This document shows, piece after piece, positions 11,001-20,100 of a stretch of DNA of 64,000 nucleotides; position 1 is the first letter of the stretch, and every line of letters starts with the position of its first letter. This stretch comes from Spongiimicrobium salis (lineage in GTDB: Bacteria; Bacteroidota; Bacteroidia; Flavobacteriales; Flavobacteriaceae): positions 372,001 through 436,000 of the forward strand of contig NZ_JBHEQA010000003.1 of NCBI RefSeq assembly GCF_043678055.1. Direction: 5' to 3'. Below the pieces are notes generated by a model. It was given only the letters and a program-made list of their open reading frames with translations. It ran no database searches and was not told the DNA's origin. Made by a program: the position numbers and the translations under genes.

Positions 11001-11593
11001 GTTAAGGCTATAGCATCATACGTTTGATTGATAATAGTAGATTTTTTTACAAAACCATAGGTATTGCTGGAATTCCAATGATATCTAAAAATAAGTCCTA
11101 GATCATCATTGACCTCCTCGAACACCACCTTATTGCCATAGCTGTTCTTGTATAAATTTCTATGAACACTATAGATTCCTATATAACGATCGGAAAAAGG
11201 TTCCCATAGATAGGTTTTACCTTCTTTATGCACATGAAATATCGTTTTACTTCCTGTGATATCCGCCGATTCCGTAATCTTATCATCCGTGTAATACGGA
11301 AATAATGCAGAAGCCGAATTCTTTCTTCCAGCGGAGAGGCCGCCGTTACTCGAAATAAACATCCAATGATTGGAATCGCTAACAATGCTCATGAAAAAGG
11401 GGCGCATGGTATCGTAGTTCGAAATCTTATAATAATTTTCGTTTTCAAACAAAACCAGCTTGCCCGTGATTTCTTTTTGAGCCGTACCTATTTTTGAATT
11501 ACCGATATAAATATCCTTACCAGACATTAAATTGTGTTGGTTAATTTTGTTATTGAAAATTTTGAAAATTAGGTCAGCAGAAATTGCTTTCAT
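8069..11593 (-). CDS. Cytoplasmic GH149/GH161-like beta-1,3-glucan phosphorylase candidate
   Basis: A 1174-residue protein without signal peptide or membrane segment. The length (about 1,100-1,200) and the motif RPEWNDANNALVGNG fit the large phosphorylases related to GH94. In GH94 the Asp of the WND motif is the general acid, which here would be D676. Other GH94-like features are GGLSAGRKNSASA near the N terminus and EGLGSIYWHM near residue 990. GH149 and GH161 are known families of beta-1,3-glucan phosphorylases of this size; sequence reading alone does not separate them. The reaction would be phosphorolysis of beta-1,3-gluco-oligosaccharides to glucose-1-phosphate, saving ATP. It sits between glycan-binding and GH17 genes, with a symporter in the same operon. 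MSGKDIYIGN at 11527 is an alternative start. A function in synthesis is less likely in this context. Confidence 0.78.
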   Translation of the reverse strand: MKAISADLIFKIFNNKINQHNLMSGKDIYIGNSKIGTAQKEITGKLVLFENENYYKISNYDTMRPFFMSIVSDSNHWMFISSNGGLSAGRKNSASALFPYYTDDKITESADITGSKTIFHVHKEGKTYLWEPFSDRYIGIYSVHRNLYKNSYGNKVVFEEVNDDLGLIFRYHWNSSNTYGFVKKSTIINQTYDAIALTVLDGIQNIMPYGVDPNLQNASSNLVDAYKKSELEKEIGLGIYALSAIIVDKAEPSEALKAATVWSTGIKNANYLISALQLNAFREGQAIVQEIDVKAEKGAYFVHGDIQLEPKTEKKWMLIAEVNQSKVDISQIAQWIRTEKDLYGKVEEDIARGSQRLLALNAASDGLQLTADKLRNTRHFSNTLFNIMRGGIFDNAYAMEREDFLAYIQKANRTLYKEKKEDLRALPAHFTLSDLRALGAKEDNTHFKRLAFEYMPLKFSRRHGDPSRPWNRFSINTETDDGKKVLDYEGNWRDIFQNWEALVYSYPAFIESMIHKFLNATTFDGYNPYRVTKDGFDWEIIEPDDPWSYIGYWGDHQIIYLLKFLECIEQHYPQRLASYFDQNIFVYANVPYKIKGYQAILDNPKDTIVFDEELDAKINKERKKLGADAALLKDKDQAIYQVNLLEKLLTTLLAKVSNFIPEGGIWMNTQRPEWNDANNALVGNGVSMVTLCYLRRFLHFFECIVEKAPDMEYRISKELVTFFNEVRVNLVKNLGILSGKVSDADRKTVMDGLGNAGSDFRNEIYANGFSNTTGKLSKDDVLQFVQVTLKHLDHSIDANKRTDKLFHSYNIMTVENSTEVSISYLSEMLEGQVAVLSSGYISSETSVQLLDALKKSDLFREDQYSYILYPNKELPRFSEKNNIPSGIIEKSELIQQLLKDGNVQIVAKDVEGRYSFNGNFNNAESLKEALSQLDEEVYGTLVEKERGLLLASFEEIFNHKAFTGRSGTFFGYEGLGSIYWHMVSKFLLSVQETALRAIENGESAETIGRLLEHYYEINEGIGVHKSPELYGAFPTDPYSHTPAGKGAQQPGMTGQVKEDILSRFGELGVFVRHGSLHFRPYLLRKEEFLKRAISSKYINSNQKVKEIQLEKDSLFFTYCQTPIVYRLSEEEGIRLIARDHGVFEFEGLELPMEWSDTVFNRTGDIEKIIVSVKK

Positions 11594-11627
11594 GCCAACC
11601 TAATTTAATTGAAGGACTTTTTAGTTT

Positions 11628-14600
11628 TTATTCCTGGGTAATATCGTCTATAAAGTAGATAGAACCATCTCCAGGAGGCATATTGACTTCATCTAAATCT
11701 GGTTGGATAACGAATTCCTCGTAAGCATAGGAATTGGCACCAACCTGAGCAGAGAAATCAAAAGTCAAGGTTACCCACTCATTGGCCGTATCCAATACCA
11801 GGTCTACATTAAATGCCGGATCAACCGGGGTAGCACCATTGCCATCATTATCCCCTTGTAATCGCATACGCACAGTAATTCCAGCCTTGGGAGACCAGAT
11901 TCGTACCCTAAAGACGGTACCATTATCGGTACTGATCAAGGGTTGATCGGCTGGACGTAAGGTTCTATCAAAGAAAATACCAGAGAACCAAGCAGAATTC
12001 ACTGCTTTATTAAATTCCAGTACTCTTCCAGAGCTGTTTCCTGTCATTTGCGCAGCAGGGGTTGCGATATTTTGAGCAGTAGCCCCATTTTCAAAGGCTC
12101 CAAAATAGGCTTCTCCATTTTCAAAATCGAACGGGAAGCTTGGTCCGGCTCCTCCGGTACCTCCTCCACCACCACTAGTATCCAATACTAGAGATACATT
12201 ATCTATGACTACCGTACCAACGGCTGCTCCCATATCGAAGAGCACTCGACTATCTGCTCCCCCAAATCCGGTGGCATTCAGATTGAGTGTAAAGGTTTGG
12301 GTGGTCGTGGTAAGATTTACAGTTTCATTGACATTGGTGAAAGGTCCAACATTTAATCCGATACCTGCAATCATGGTTCTATCCCGATCCGAAGAGGCAT
12401 CAAAAGTCAATATATAATCTGCTCCTTGTGTAATATCTAGTACCTGGCTCAGGTTCACATCAAAAGGATTTCCTGCAGTCTGTACATCGACAAAATTAAA
12501 ACTATTGCCACCATCGGTCTGTACATTCAGACCACTTCCGATCCAGGGGTCTGCACCGTTCTCGAAATCTCCATTGGTCAACAGCCCATCATCGAAAGTA
12601 CCTCCGGTACCTCCACCGCCGCCGTTGTCGATCAGTTCTAAAGAAACATTGTCGATCACTACTACGCCAATTTCAGCACCCATATCGAAAAGTACTCGAC
12701 TATTGGCGCCACCAAAATCCGCTGCGGATAGATCCAACGTAAAGGTTTGTGTGGTCGTTGTAAGACTCACAGATTGATTCGTATTGGTAAAAGGTGCTTC
12801 ATTCAATCCTATTCCAGCAAGTATCGTTCGATCTCGATCTGAAGAAGCATCAAAGGTCAATCTATAATTGGATCCTTGTGTAATTTCAACTACTTGACTC
12901 AAATTCACATCAAAAGGATTTCCTGCAGTCATGACATCCGCCAGATTAAAGCTATTTCCTCCTTCAGTCACGACATTAACGGCGTTTCCGATCCAAGAGG
13001 CGGCACCGCCTTCAAAATCACCATTCTCCAATAATCCGTCATCAAAAGTACCTCCGGTACCTCCACCGCCATTATCGATCAACTCTAAGGAAACATTGTC
13101 AATGACCACTACACCAACTTCGGCTCCCATATCGAATAAAATACGACTGTTGGCACCTCCAAAATCAGCTGCGGATAAATCTACAGTAAACGTCTGTGTT
13201 GTTGTTGTAAGACTTACAGATTGATTTGCATTGGTAAAAGGTGCTTCATTCAACCCGATCCCTGCAAGTATGGTTCGATCCCGATCCGAAGAAGCATCGA
13301 AAGTCAAACGATACATTTCTCCCTGAGTAATTTCCACGACTTGACTCAAGTTAACATCAAATGGATTTCCTGCAGTTTGCACATCGGCTAGGTTAAAGCT
13401 GTTCCCTCCTTCTGTAACTACGTTCAAGGCGTTCCCGATCCAAGCTTCTGTTCCATTTTCAAAGTCTCCATTTGTCAACAGGCCATCATCGAAAGTACCT
13501 CCGGTACCTCCACCGCCGCCATTGGCTTCTCTAAGGTCAATGTCATCAATATAGTAGGTTCCACCCTCTGTAATTGGGCTGTCTGCCATATCATTATCTG
13601 GTTTTATCACCAGTTGATTGTACGCCATTGGTCCTCCTGGAAGTCCGGTAAAGGTAAATTCAATTTCTGTCCATTCATTGGCATTAGGAATCGTTACAAA
13701 TACAGGCGCAGGATTTCCGGTAACAGGATCCGATTGCGGATTCAATGCCAATTCAAAACGGAAAACCACATTGGCTTTAGTGGAGTACACTCTGGCCGTA
13801 AAGGTATCGGTAGTGGTTAAATCAAAATTGCTCGCAAAGGTATTTTGGATTCCTGCAAAGAAATCTGCTCCTGCGACTTTATCAACTTGTAAAACAAAAT
13901 CAGAGGTATTGATTCCCATTTGGAAAGGATTGGCAACCACAGCAGAAGTAAGGCCTGCTCCAAAGTTTTGAGAGGCAAGGAAGGTCTCACAACCTTCAAA
14001 ATCGACCGGAAGTGCTGTTGCCGCCACAGGAGTATCTGTACATCCGGTACCTGCAGGGGTTTCAATTTGAACAATGTCATCAATAAAGAACATCCCCGCA
14101 GTGGTACCTGGACCATCAATAAATAAGGTCAATCTCGTAAAGGCATCAGCCGTATTAAAGGTAAACAGTAATTGCTCCCAGCCCGTACCTCCATGACTTA
14201 CCACGGTTTCTACGTCTGCCCCTGTACCTTGTTCTAATTTTAGGAGTATATCCACGGCTACTTCAGACCAGAAGTTCATGGAAATAGTTTTATTATCTGT
14301 GAAGTCTGCCTGAGCACCCAAATCAAAGAAAATCCCTTCAAACTCAGCACCACTATTGGTAATGGCCCCCACATTGGATGCCTGATCATTTGTTCCAGAT
14401 AGATCAGGGTTTTCTACAACAGCAAAACTGGCGCCTCCAAAAGCAGTAACCTGATTGTTTACCGTAGGATCATCAAAGCTAATGGGTAGCATAATATCTT
14501 CCAAAACCACCACGGTCAACTCATCCTCAAACGTATCTGAAGCTCCTGCTACATTAGAAGCAGTCAAAGTCACCGTAAAAGTACCCGAAGAAAAGGTTTT

Positions 14601-14831
14601 GATAGGGTTGACCTGTGTGGAGGTAGTTCCATCTCCAAAATTCCATTCAAAGCTTTGTGCTTCTTCCGAAATGTTTAGAAAAGTTACCGTTCCAGTAGCT
14701 TCGTTTAACGTAAAAGTAAAATTCGCTTCTACCTGTGGTAGGTTGCCATCATCATCTTCCTCGCAACCCACTATGGATAGTGCTAAAAAAAGTATGAAAA
14801 TATACGTTGTTCTTTTTAGTAATTCTTTCAT
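11628..14831 (-). CDS. Surface glycan-binding lipoprotein: PKD plus tandem CBM4/9-like modules
   Basis: A 1067-residue lipoprotein (LALSIVGC, Cys23). An N-terminal PKD domain (about 33-110, with FEWNFGDGTTS) is followed by two jelly-roll-like modules (about 113-257 and 265-435). Three nearly identical modules of about 149 residues come next, each starting DDGLL(T/E)NGDFE and joined by GGGTGGT linkers, then a last jelly-roll module (about 905-1067). The repeat units look like CBM4/9-type carbohydrate-binding domains, a family known to bind beta-1,3-glucan, although the family call is by eye. No catalytic motif was seen. It is 16 nt downstream of the GH16 gene, so it should work with it at the cell surface, holding glucan by multivalent binding. 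Confidence 0.82.
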   Translation of the reverse strand: MKELLKRTTYIFILFLALSIVGCEEDDDGNLPQVEANFTFTLNEATGTVTFLNISEEAQSFEWNFGDGTTSTQVNPIKTFSSGTFTVTLTASNVAGASDTFEDELTVVVLEDIMLPISFDDPTVNNQVTAFGGASFAVVENPDLSGTNDQASNVGAITNSGAEFEGIFFDLGAQADFTDNKTISMNFWSEVAVDILLKLEQGTGADVETVVSHGGTGWEQLLFTFNTADAFTRLTLFIDGPGTTAGMFFIDDIVQIETPAGTGCTDTPVAATALPVDFEGCETFLASQNFGAGLTSAVVANPFQMGINTSDFVLQVDKVAGADFFAGIQNTFASNFDLTTTDTFTARVYSTKANVVFRFELALNPQSDPVTGNPAPVFVTIPNANEWTEIEFTFTGLPGGPMAYNQLVIKPDNDMADSPITEGGTYYIDDIDLREANGGGGGTGGTFDDGLLTNGDFENGTEAWIGNALNVVTEGGNSFNLADVQTAGNPFDVNLSQVVEITQGEMYRLTFDASSDRDRTILAGIGLNEAPFTNANQSVSLTTTTQTFTVDLSAADFGGANSRILFDMGAEVGVVVIDNVSLELIDNGGGGTGGTFDDGLLENGDFEGGAASWIGNAVNVVTEGGNSFNLADVMTAGNPFDVNLSQVVEITQGSNYRLTFDASSDRDRTILAGIGLNEAPFTNTNQSVSLTTTTQTFTLDLSAADFGGANSRVLFDMGAEIGVVVIDNVSLELIDNGGGGGTGGTFDDGLLTNGDFENGADPWIGSGLNVQTDGGNSFNFVDVQTAGNPFDVNLSQVLDITQGADYILTFDASSDRDRTMIAGIGLNVGPFTNVNETVNLTTTTQTFTLNLNATGFGGADSRVLFDMGAAVGTVVIDNVSLVLDTSGGGGGTGGAGPSFPFDFENGEAYFGAFENGATAQNIATPAAQMTGNSSGRVLEFNKAVNSAWFSGIFFDRTLRPADQPLISTDNGTVFRVRIWSPKAGITVRMRLQGDNDGNGATPVDPAFNVDLVLDTANEWVTLTFDFSAQVGANSYAYEEFVIQPDLDEVNMPPGDGSIYFIDDITQE
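12172..13515 (-). repeat. Three tandem CBM-module repeats, period about 448 bp
   Basis: Three in-frame copies lie roughly at 13063-13515, 12616-13062 and 12172-12615. The linker block CCTCCGGTACCTCCACCGCC recurs at about 13499, 13051 and 12600, with a variant near 12152. The first two copies are the most alike at both protein and DNA level; the third has diverged more. This points to recent internal duplication inside the glycan-binding lipoprotein. Confidence 0.85.
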
Positions 14832-14847
14832 AATCTTGTTTTGTTAG

Positions 14848-15696
14848 TTAGTTTACATCAGTGTTTTCGTATATCCTTACATAGTCTATCAGCATGGTCT
14901 GTGGAAAAACAGTTTCTTCGTCCGGCGAGCCAACGAATGTTCCTCCCACGGCCAGGTTGATTAGAATAAAGAATGGCTTGTTAAAAGCCCAGAACCCGGT
15001 AACGTCTTCTGGTGTAATTCGGTTGTATAGGACGTCATCTACATAATAATTTACATAATCCGGACCCCATTCAATTCCGAAGACATGGAAACCGGTATCA
15101 AAGCGGTCGTTCTCTAAATTGAATTCTTTGGAAATGGCTGCCCCGCCTGAATATCCCGGGCCATGCACACTTCCTATAATCCTGGTGGGTTCTTGCCCTC
15201 GGAATTCCATAATATCGATCTCTCCTGCACCTGGCCATGGGTTTTCGTCAATATCTGCACCCAACATCCAAAAGGCCGGCCAAATGCCTTGACCATAGGG
15301 AAGACGAATCCGGGCTTCAAAACGTCCAAATTTCTGTTCCAAGCGATCTTGGGTCAATAATCTGGCTGACGTATATTGGGAATTTTCAAAAGATTCTTCC
15401 CGTGCCGTGATGATCATGACCCCGTTTTGAACGGTAACATTTTCAGGGCGATCCGTGTAGTATTGCAACTCATTGTTTCCCCATCCATTTTCTCCTGTTC
15501 CTATATCGAAACCCCACATTTCACTGTTGGGTGCTCCGTCCACATCGAACTCATCTTGAGCTACCAATCGGGTAAAATTGGTCACCGTTTGTGTATCATC
15601 GGATTCGCATCCGGCTGTAAGGCCAATGGCAAAGAGCGCTAGGCACTTTAAACCTATGGATCGTACTGTTTTCATCTTTATATATTTCATATTCAT
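14848..15696 (-). CDS. GH16 laminarinase (endo-beta-1,3-glucanase) lipoprotein
   Basis: A 282-residue lipoprotein (IGLTAGC, Cys30) made of one GH16 domain. The catalytic motif ExDxxE is present as GEIDIMEF: E159 nucleophile, D161, E164 acid/base. GIWPAFWMLG before it and GNNELQYYT near residue 73 are typical of laminarinase-type GH16 (subfamily 3). It would make internal cuts in beta-1,3-glucan outside the cell or at the outer-membrane surface, giving the oligosaccharides used by the rest of the operon. The spacing to both neighbours is short (23 nt and 16 nt). This gene is the firmest evidence that the locus targets laminarin-like glucan. Confidence 0.95.
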   Translation of the reverse strand: MNMKYIKMKTVRSIGLKCLALFAIGLTAGCESDDTQTVTNFTRLVAQDEFDVDGAPNSEMWGFDIGTGENGWGNNELQYYTDRPENVTVQNGVMIITAREESFENSQYTSARLLTQDRLEQKFGRFEARIRLPYGQGIWPAFWMLGADIDENPWPGAGEIDIMEFRGQEPTRIIGSVHGPGYSGGAAISKEFNLENDRFDTGFHVFGIEWGPDYVNYYVDDVLYNRITPEDVTGFWAFNKPFFILINLAVGGTFVGSPDEETVFPQTMLIDYVRIYENTDVN

Positions 15697-15719
15697 TTTT
15701 TTAATCGTTGAAGACCGTC

Positions 15720-17126
15720 TTATTCGGTATAGAAATAAATGTTGTCCAATAAGAAATTAGGTCCGCCTACTAGAATTAGGGCGCCCAAATTGTTTCTTTG
15801 TGTGGCCAAGTCCCCAGTAAGAGGAATATCGAAAGAGGTCCATTGCCCTACCGTCAATCCGGTTAAATCGAATCTTAAATCCACATCGTCACCCATAGGA
15901 AATCCAGTGTTCACGTCAGTTTCAATCATTTGATTGGCCCCAACATCCCTAATCTGAAGTCCTACCTGAGTTCCTGCTTCCTGCACATAGACGTCTACAT
16001 GTAAAAAAGTAAGTCCGGATGCATCCACGGTATTGTCAAAAATGATTCCTGTAAAATTGTTATTGGTATAGGCCAAGACGCCATCACCGTTGTTTGAAGT
16101 AATGGTGGTCTGCGTTGTAGATCCACCAAAACCTGGTGAAAAATTACTCTCTGTATCATTGACGTAGGCATCGCTAAAAATTGACCTTACATTGGCTTGT
16201 GGCTGCATAGGAACTGGCGCAAGTGCCAAACTTCCTGTTGAAGTGACTTCTAGAGAACCATTGGCTAAGACACCGGCAATCGAAGCGGTTATTTCAGCAG
16301 TTCCCGATCCTACTACGGAGACTTGTCCCAATTCATTCACTTGGGCCACCTCAACATCTGAAGAGGTAAAATTAAAATATGCCGGTGCTGCAGTAACCGT
16401 TTGATTTACACCAGAGGCCAAATTAAAGGTTTGTGAAAGTCCGGTTATCCCAATATTAGAACCAGTAAATGCCTGCTCCATACGATTTTCTCCAGAAAAT
16501 ATGGCTGGACTTGGTTGTGCAACCGTTCCTAAATTTTCAAATCTAATTTCATCGAGCCACAATACATATCCGCCTTCATCGCCTTCAAAAGAGGCACCCT
16601 CTGCCAACCAAAACAATCCGGTTTCCTGAATCAATCGGGAAGCATCTGGAATGGGTATTACATATTTTTCCCATCGGGTACTCACCTCCAAACCATTAAG
16701 GGTCACTTGAAATCTATTATTGGTCTCTCCGGAAATACCAAATCCTATGGCATCAATGCTTGCATTTTGAGATGCCCGCGCATAGAACGTCAATGCATCA
16801 AAACCAGAAAGGTCTCTTCTTGCCGTGGTATTGAAGGCAGCACCAACAAAACCATTCCCAAAAGAAGGTACGTCAAAGCGCATTGCCGAAGTTCCCGAAA
16901 ACACCTCGTCGGTAACCACACTAAAGGCTTCCGCATCTGCACCTGCATCTACAAAAGGAAAATAATCCAAGCCTGCGGAAAAAGCATCAATAAAAACATC
17001 GCCGTTGGGCGGGAATGTCGCAAACTCCACATCATCGGAAAAACCTCTTTCACAGCTATTGAAAAAAGCAACGACCAAACTCAGGAGTAGTATAAAATGT
17101 ACGTTTATATATTTCTTGTTTTTCAT
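15720..17126 (-). CDS. Surface glycan-binding lipoprotein with Ig-like (Big_2) domain
   Basis: A 468-residue lipoprotein (VVAFFNSC, Cys25). An N-terminal galactose-binding-like beta-sandwich (about 40-205) includes LSGFDALTFYARAS and VLWLDEIRFEN. A bacterial Ig-like Big_2 segment (about 225-300) follows, and a second beta-sandwich (about 315-468) ends in LDNIYFY. No catalytic residues are recognisable. Such three-module lipoproteins in polysaccharide loci are usually surface glycan-binding proteins. It lies between the GH-barrel fusion (12 nt upstream) and GH16 (23 nt downstream). It may take the place a SusD protein has in a standard locus, since no SusD is present here; that is inference. 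Confidence 0.78.
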   Translation of the reverse strand: MKNKKYINVHFILLLSLVVAFFNSCERGFSDDVEFATFPPNGDVFIDAFSAGLDYFPFVDAGADAEAFSVVTDEVFSGTSAMRFDVPSFGNGFVGAAFNTTARRDLSGFDALTFYARASQNASIDAIGFGISGETNNRFQVTLNGLEVSTRWEKYVIPIPDASRLIQETGLFWLAEGASFEGDEGGYVLWLDEIRFENLGTVAQPSPAIFSGENRMEQAFTGSNIGITGLSQTFNLASGVNQTVTAAPAYFNFTSSDVEVAQVNELGQVSVVGSGTAEITASIAGVLANGSLEVTSTGSLALAPVPMQPQANVRSIFSDAYVNDTESNFSPGFGGSTTQTTITSNNGDGVLAYTNNNFTGIIFDNTVDASGLTFLHVDVYVQEAGTQVGLQIRDVGANQMIETDVNTGFPMGDDVDLRFDLTGLTVGQWTSFDIPLTGDLATQRNNLGALILVGGPNFLLDNIYFYTE

Positions 17127-17138
17127 TTTTGAATCTTT

Positions 17139-20100
17139 TTATTGCCCGATATTAATGTGTACATAAGTCATAATTTCCCATTCACTCCCATTGCCAAAAC
17201 CTGTGGTACTTATAAGAGGTTCGTTGGAAAAGGGTGCCGCTTCATTAGGTGCATACCTTGGGGAGAATTCGTTCAAAGAACGCCAAGTCCCACGTATGCC
17301 CACCTGTGTGCTCGGTAAAATAAACCAGTCTGGCTTCCCTAAAGTGGTAGAAACATCCAGCATCAATTGCAATGGAAATGTGAGGTTGAAATCCCTATGG
17401 TAATCAAAAGGACCCCAATCATTTACTTTTACATGAGTTCGAAATCTCATATTTTTATAAATAGCTCTAATATCACCTCCAAAGCGTTTGATCAATCGGT
17501 CACTATCCCCATTAGCCTGTCCGTTACCATAATAGAAGTTTCCAATAATCCCTAAATCCGGGCTAAGTTTGGAGACCATTCTAGAATGTACTTCCCATAA
17601 ATCTTCTGCAGGTGCAGCGTTAGGAAAGGCAAAAAAGGTTCTATTGGCCAAGAATCCAATATGTGCATCTTGAGTTGTTGGAAGATGTCGGTATACGAAG
17701 CCCAAATTCATGGCGAACTTGGCATCTTCCGCCCTATCATTGTCCCATTCATACATCCATGTTCCTGGCGTGGGATCAAACGTCAATAGTATCTCTCCTC
17801 CGGTAGTCTCACGATTTCCGCGTACTGCGAATGGATCATCAATAATGTTTCTTAATCTTCCCGGACCATCTATACCATTTGGAATGGCGTCTACAAGGGG
17901 TTTTTGCCATAGGAAGTTCGGTGCTATTTGAAAGTTACCAGTGGCGTAGGTAAATCCAGATAAAATGTTTACTTGATTCCCGCTTCCCGTATCTCTCAAT
18001 TTCCACCCAGTGAAGGTCAATGTTTGATCGGCACCACCGTTGGCCACCAATCCCATAGCTGCACCTTGACCGTACCAATTGAACTTTCCTCCTTCATAAG
18101 TTACTTTAACCTTACCGCCCCAATTGTCACTATTTTGCACACGATCTTCAAAAACCGTATAATTGCCAGGAGTACCACGTACATCTTGGAATGTACTGCC
18201 ATTCAAGGGGTTTCCGGCCCAAATCCCGCCTACTTCAACACCAAATTTACCGAACTCACGCTCTATGGCTATGGCTGCTCTTTCTGTAGGATACGCAGGA
18301 ATCACCCCTGATCGCACTTGATTTGCATCTAATACCCTTCTCCCATTTTCATCAAAAACAAGTTCCGTTTCAAAATCCCGGTGATAGATTCCCGTGACAT
18401 CAAATTTTCCAATATGCGTCTTATACTTGAACAACATGGTAGGGTTTGCGCCCCACCATAGTTGTGGACCAATTGCAGCTTTCAATCCTTTTAGTGGACC
18501 TTTTCCGTCAACCTCTACCCCAAGTATTTCACCATTATAAATATCCAGGTTGGGGCCATAATTGGCTTCTGGATAAAAACCGAAGAAGTCGCCCTCATAT
18601 CCCCAGTGATAATGTCCGGTTCTATAAAATCCTCGTAAATCGAATTCTTTGGCATTCCATTCGAACTCCGCTTGATATACCCGTACCCTATTCACATCCG
18701 ATACCACAACATCGCCTACATTTGTGCTCACATCAATAGGGCGTGAGTTGTTTTCATAGAAGATTTCATTGATAGGGTTCTGTGCTACATTTCCAACAAC
18801 ATTGAGGTTGACCTCTGCCCTCATATTAGGGGCAGGATTCCCTTCTACCCCAATGAAATAGGATTGTAAGTGATCAAATCCAAGTTGATTGGGAAAGGTA
18901 TTGGGTTCATCCGGATTTGGGGTATCCGGTGTAGTAATCAAACTACCTCCCGTACTAAAGGTGGCAAATTTTGCTTGGAGGTTACTGATCCGTAATAAAC
19001 TACTTTGTTGGCCCTGTAAAGCAGCTTTGTCCCCACGTGCCTTCAGTACAGCATCCATCAACTGGATATTGTTGAAATGGTTATTTATGAAACCTAGGTT
19101 TACCCCTTCTTCATAAGGGTTTAGTTGATGCGCCTCTTTTAACGCATAATAGGCCGCTCGTGGATAGAGCTCATATAGACCTCTAGGATTCGTAGCGCCT
19201 TTGGCACAGATTCCGAACCATTCCTCGTTCATATTATTTGCACCTTCCGAGGCCAAATCCCTTGCGTATCCACCATTGGACCAAGAAGCGTTGTTATCGT
19301 GCACATCGGCATTTTTTCGGTCATCAAAGCCAAATTTCCACCAACCATCGCTAAACTGAAAGGTAAATCCTCCAATAGAATTATTTGCCTTTCCCATTCC
19401 AGCGGCATTCTCATAGATTTCTTTCCAGTTCCCTACCATGTAATAGGCTTGGGAGTATTGGTCTTCCTTATTTTCTACCGCATTAAAGGCATCTGCGCCA
19501 AATTCGGTAAACATTACAGGTTTGTTAAGCTTCTGCTTTACCACATCGAACATATCTCCAAAAGAAACTCCACGATACGTATTGGTTCCATAAATATCAA
19601 TATCAGGGCATTCTTCTGCCACAATATCAATAAATAGGACGTCTCCGTTACATATGGCAACAGGATGTGATGCATCCAAGGCTTTCATCTTTTTTGCCGC
19701 TTCGTTCATTAAACGATACATGGGCCTTCCCCTTTTTTCCCCAATGAACTTTTTTTCTTCGTCACTATCCGGAAAATCTTCAGTTTCGGCACCTGCCCAG
19801 AATAACCCATAATTATTTTCATTCCCTAGGAGATACATTAGGAGTCCTGGTGTATCCTTATACCCTTTGACCAATTCTTCCATTTCGGACAATAGATATG
19901 CCTCTGTTTTTGGATTATCATAGATAGTCACTGGGGTCCATACACCGTCTAAGGTAAGGCCGTAACGTCCAAAAGAGTGGTTTAACATGGTGTAAATACC
20001 ATAGTTTTCATAGATATATTGTATCCATCTGGCCGGAACACCCGTATATTGCCTAATTACATTAACGCCCATATTCTTTAATAAGGACATCTCCGTATCC

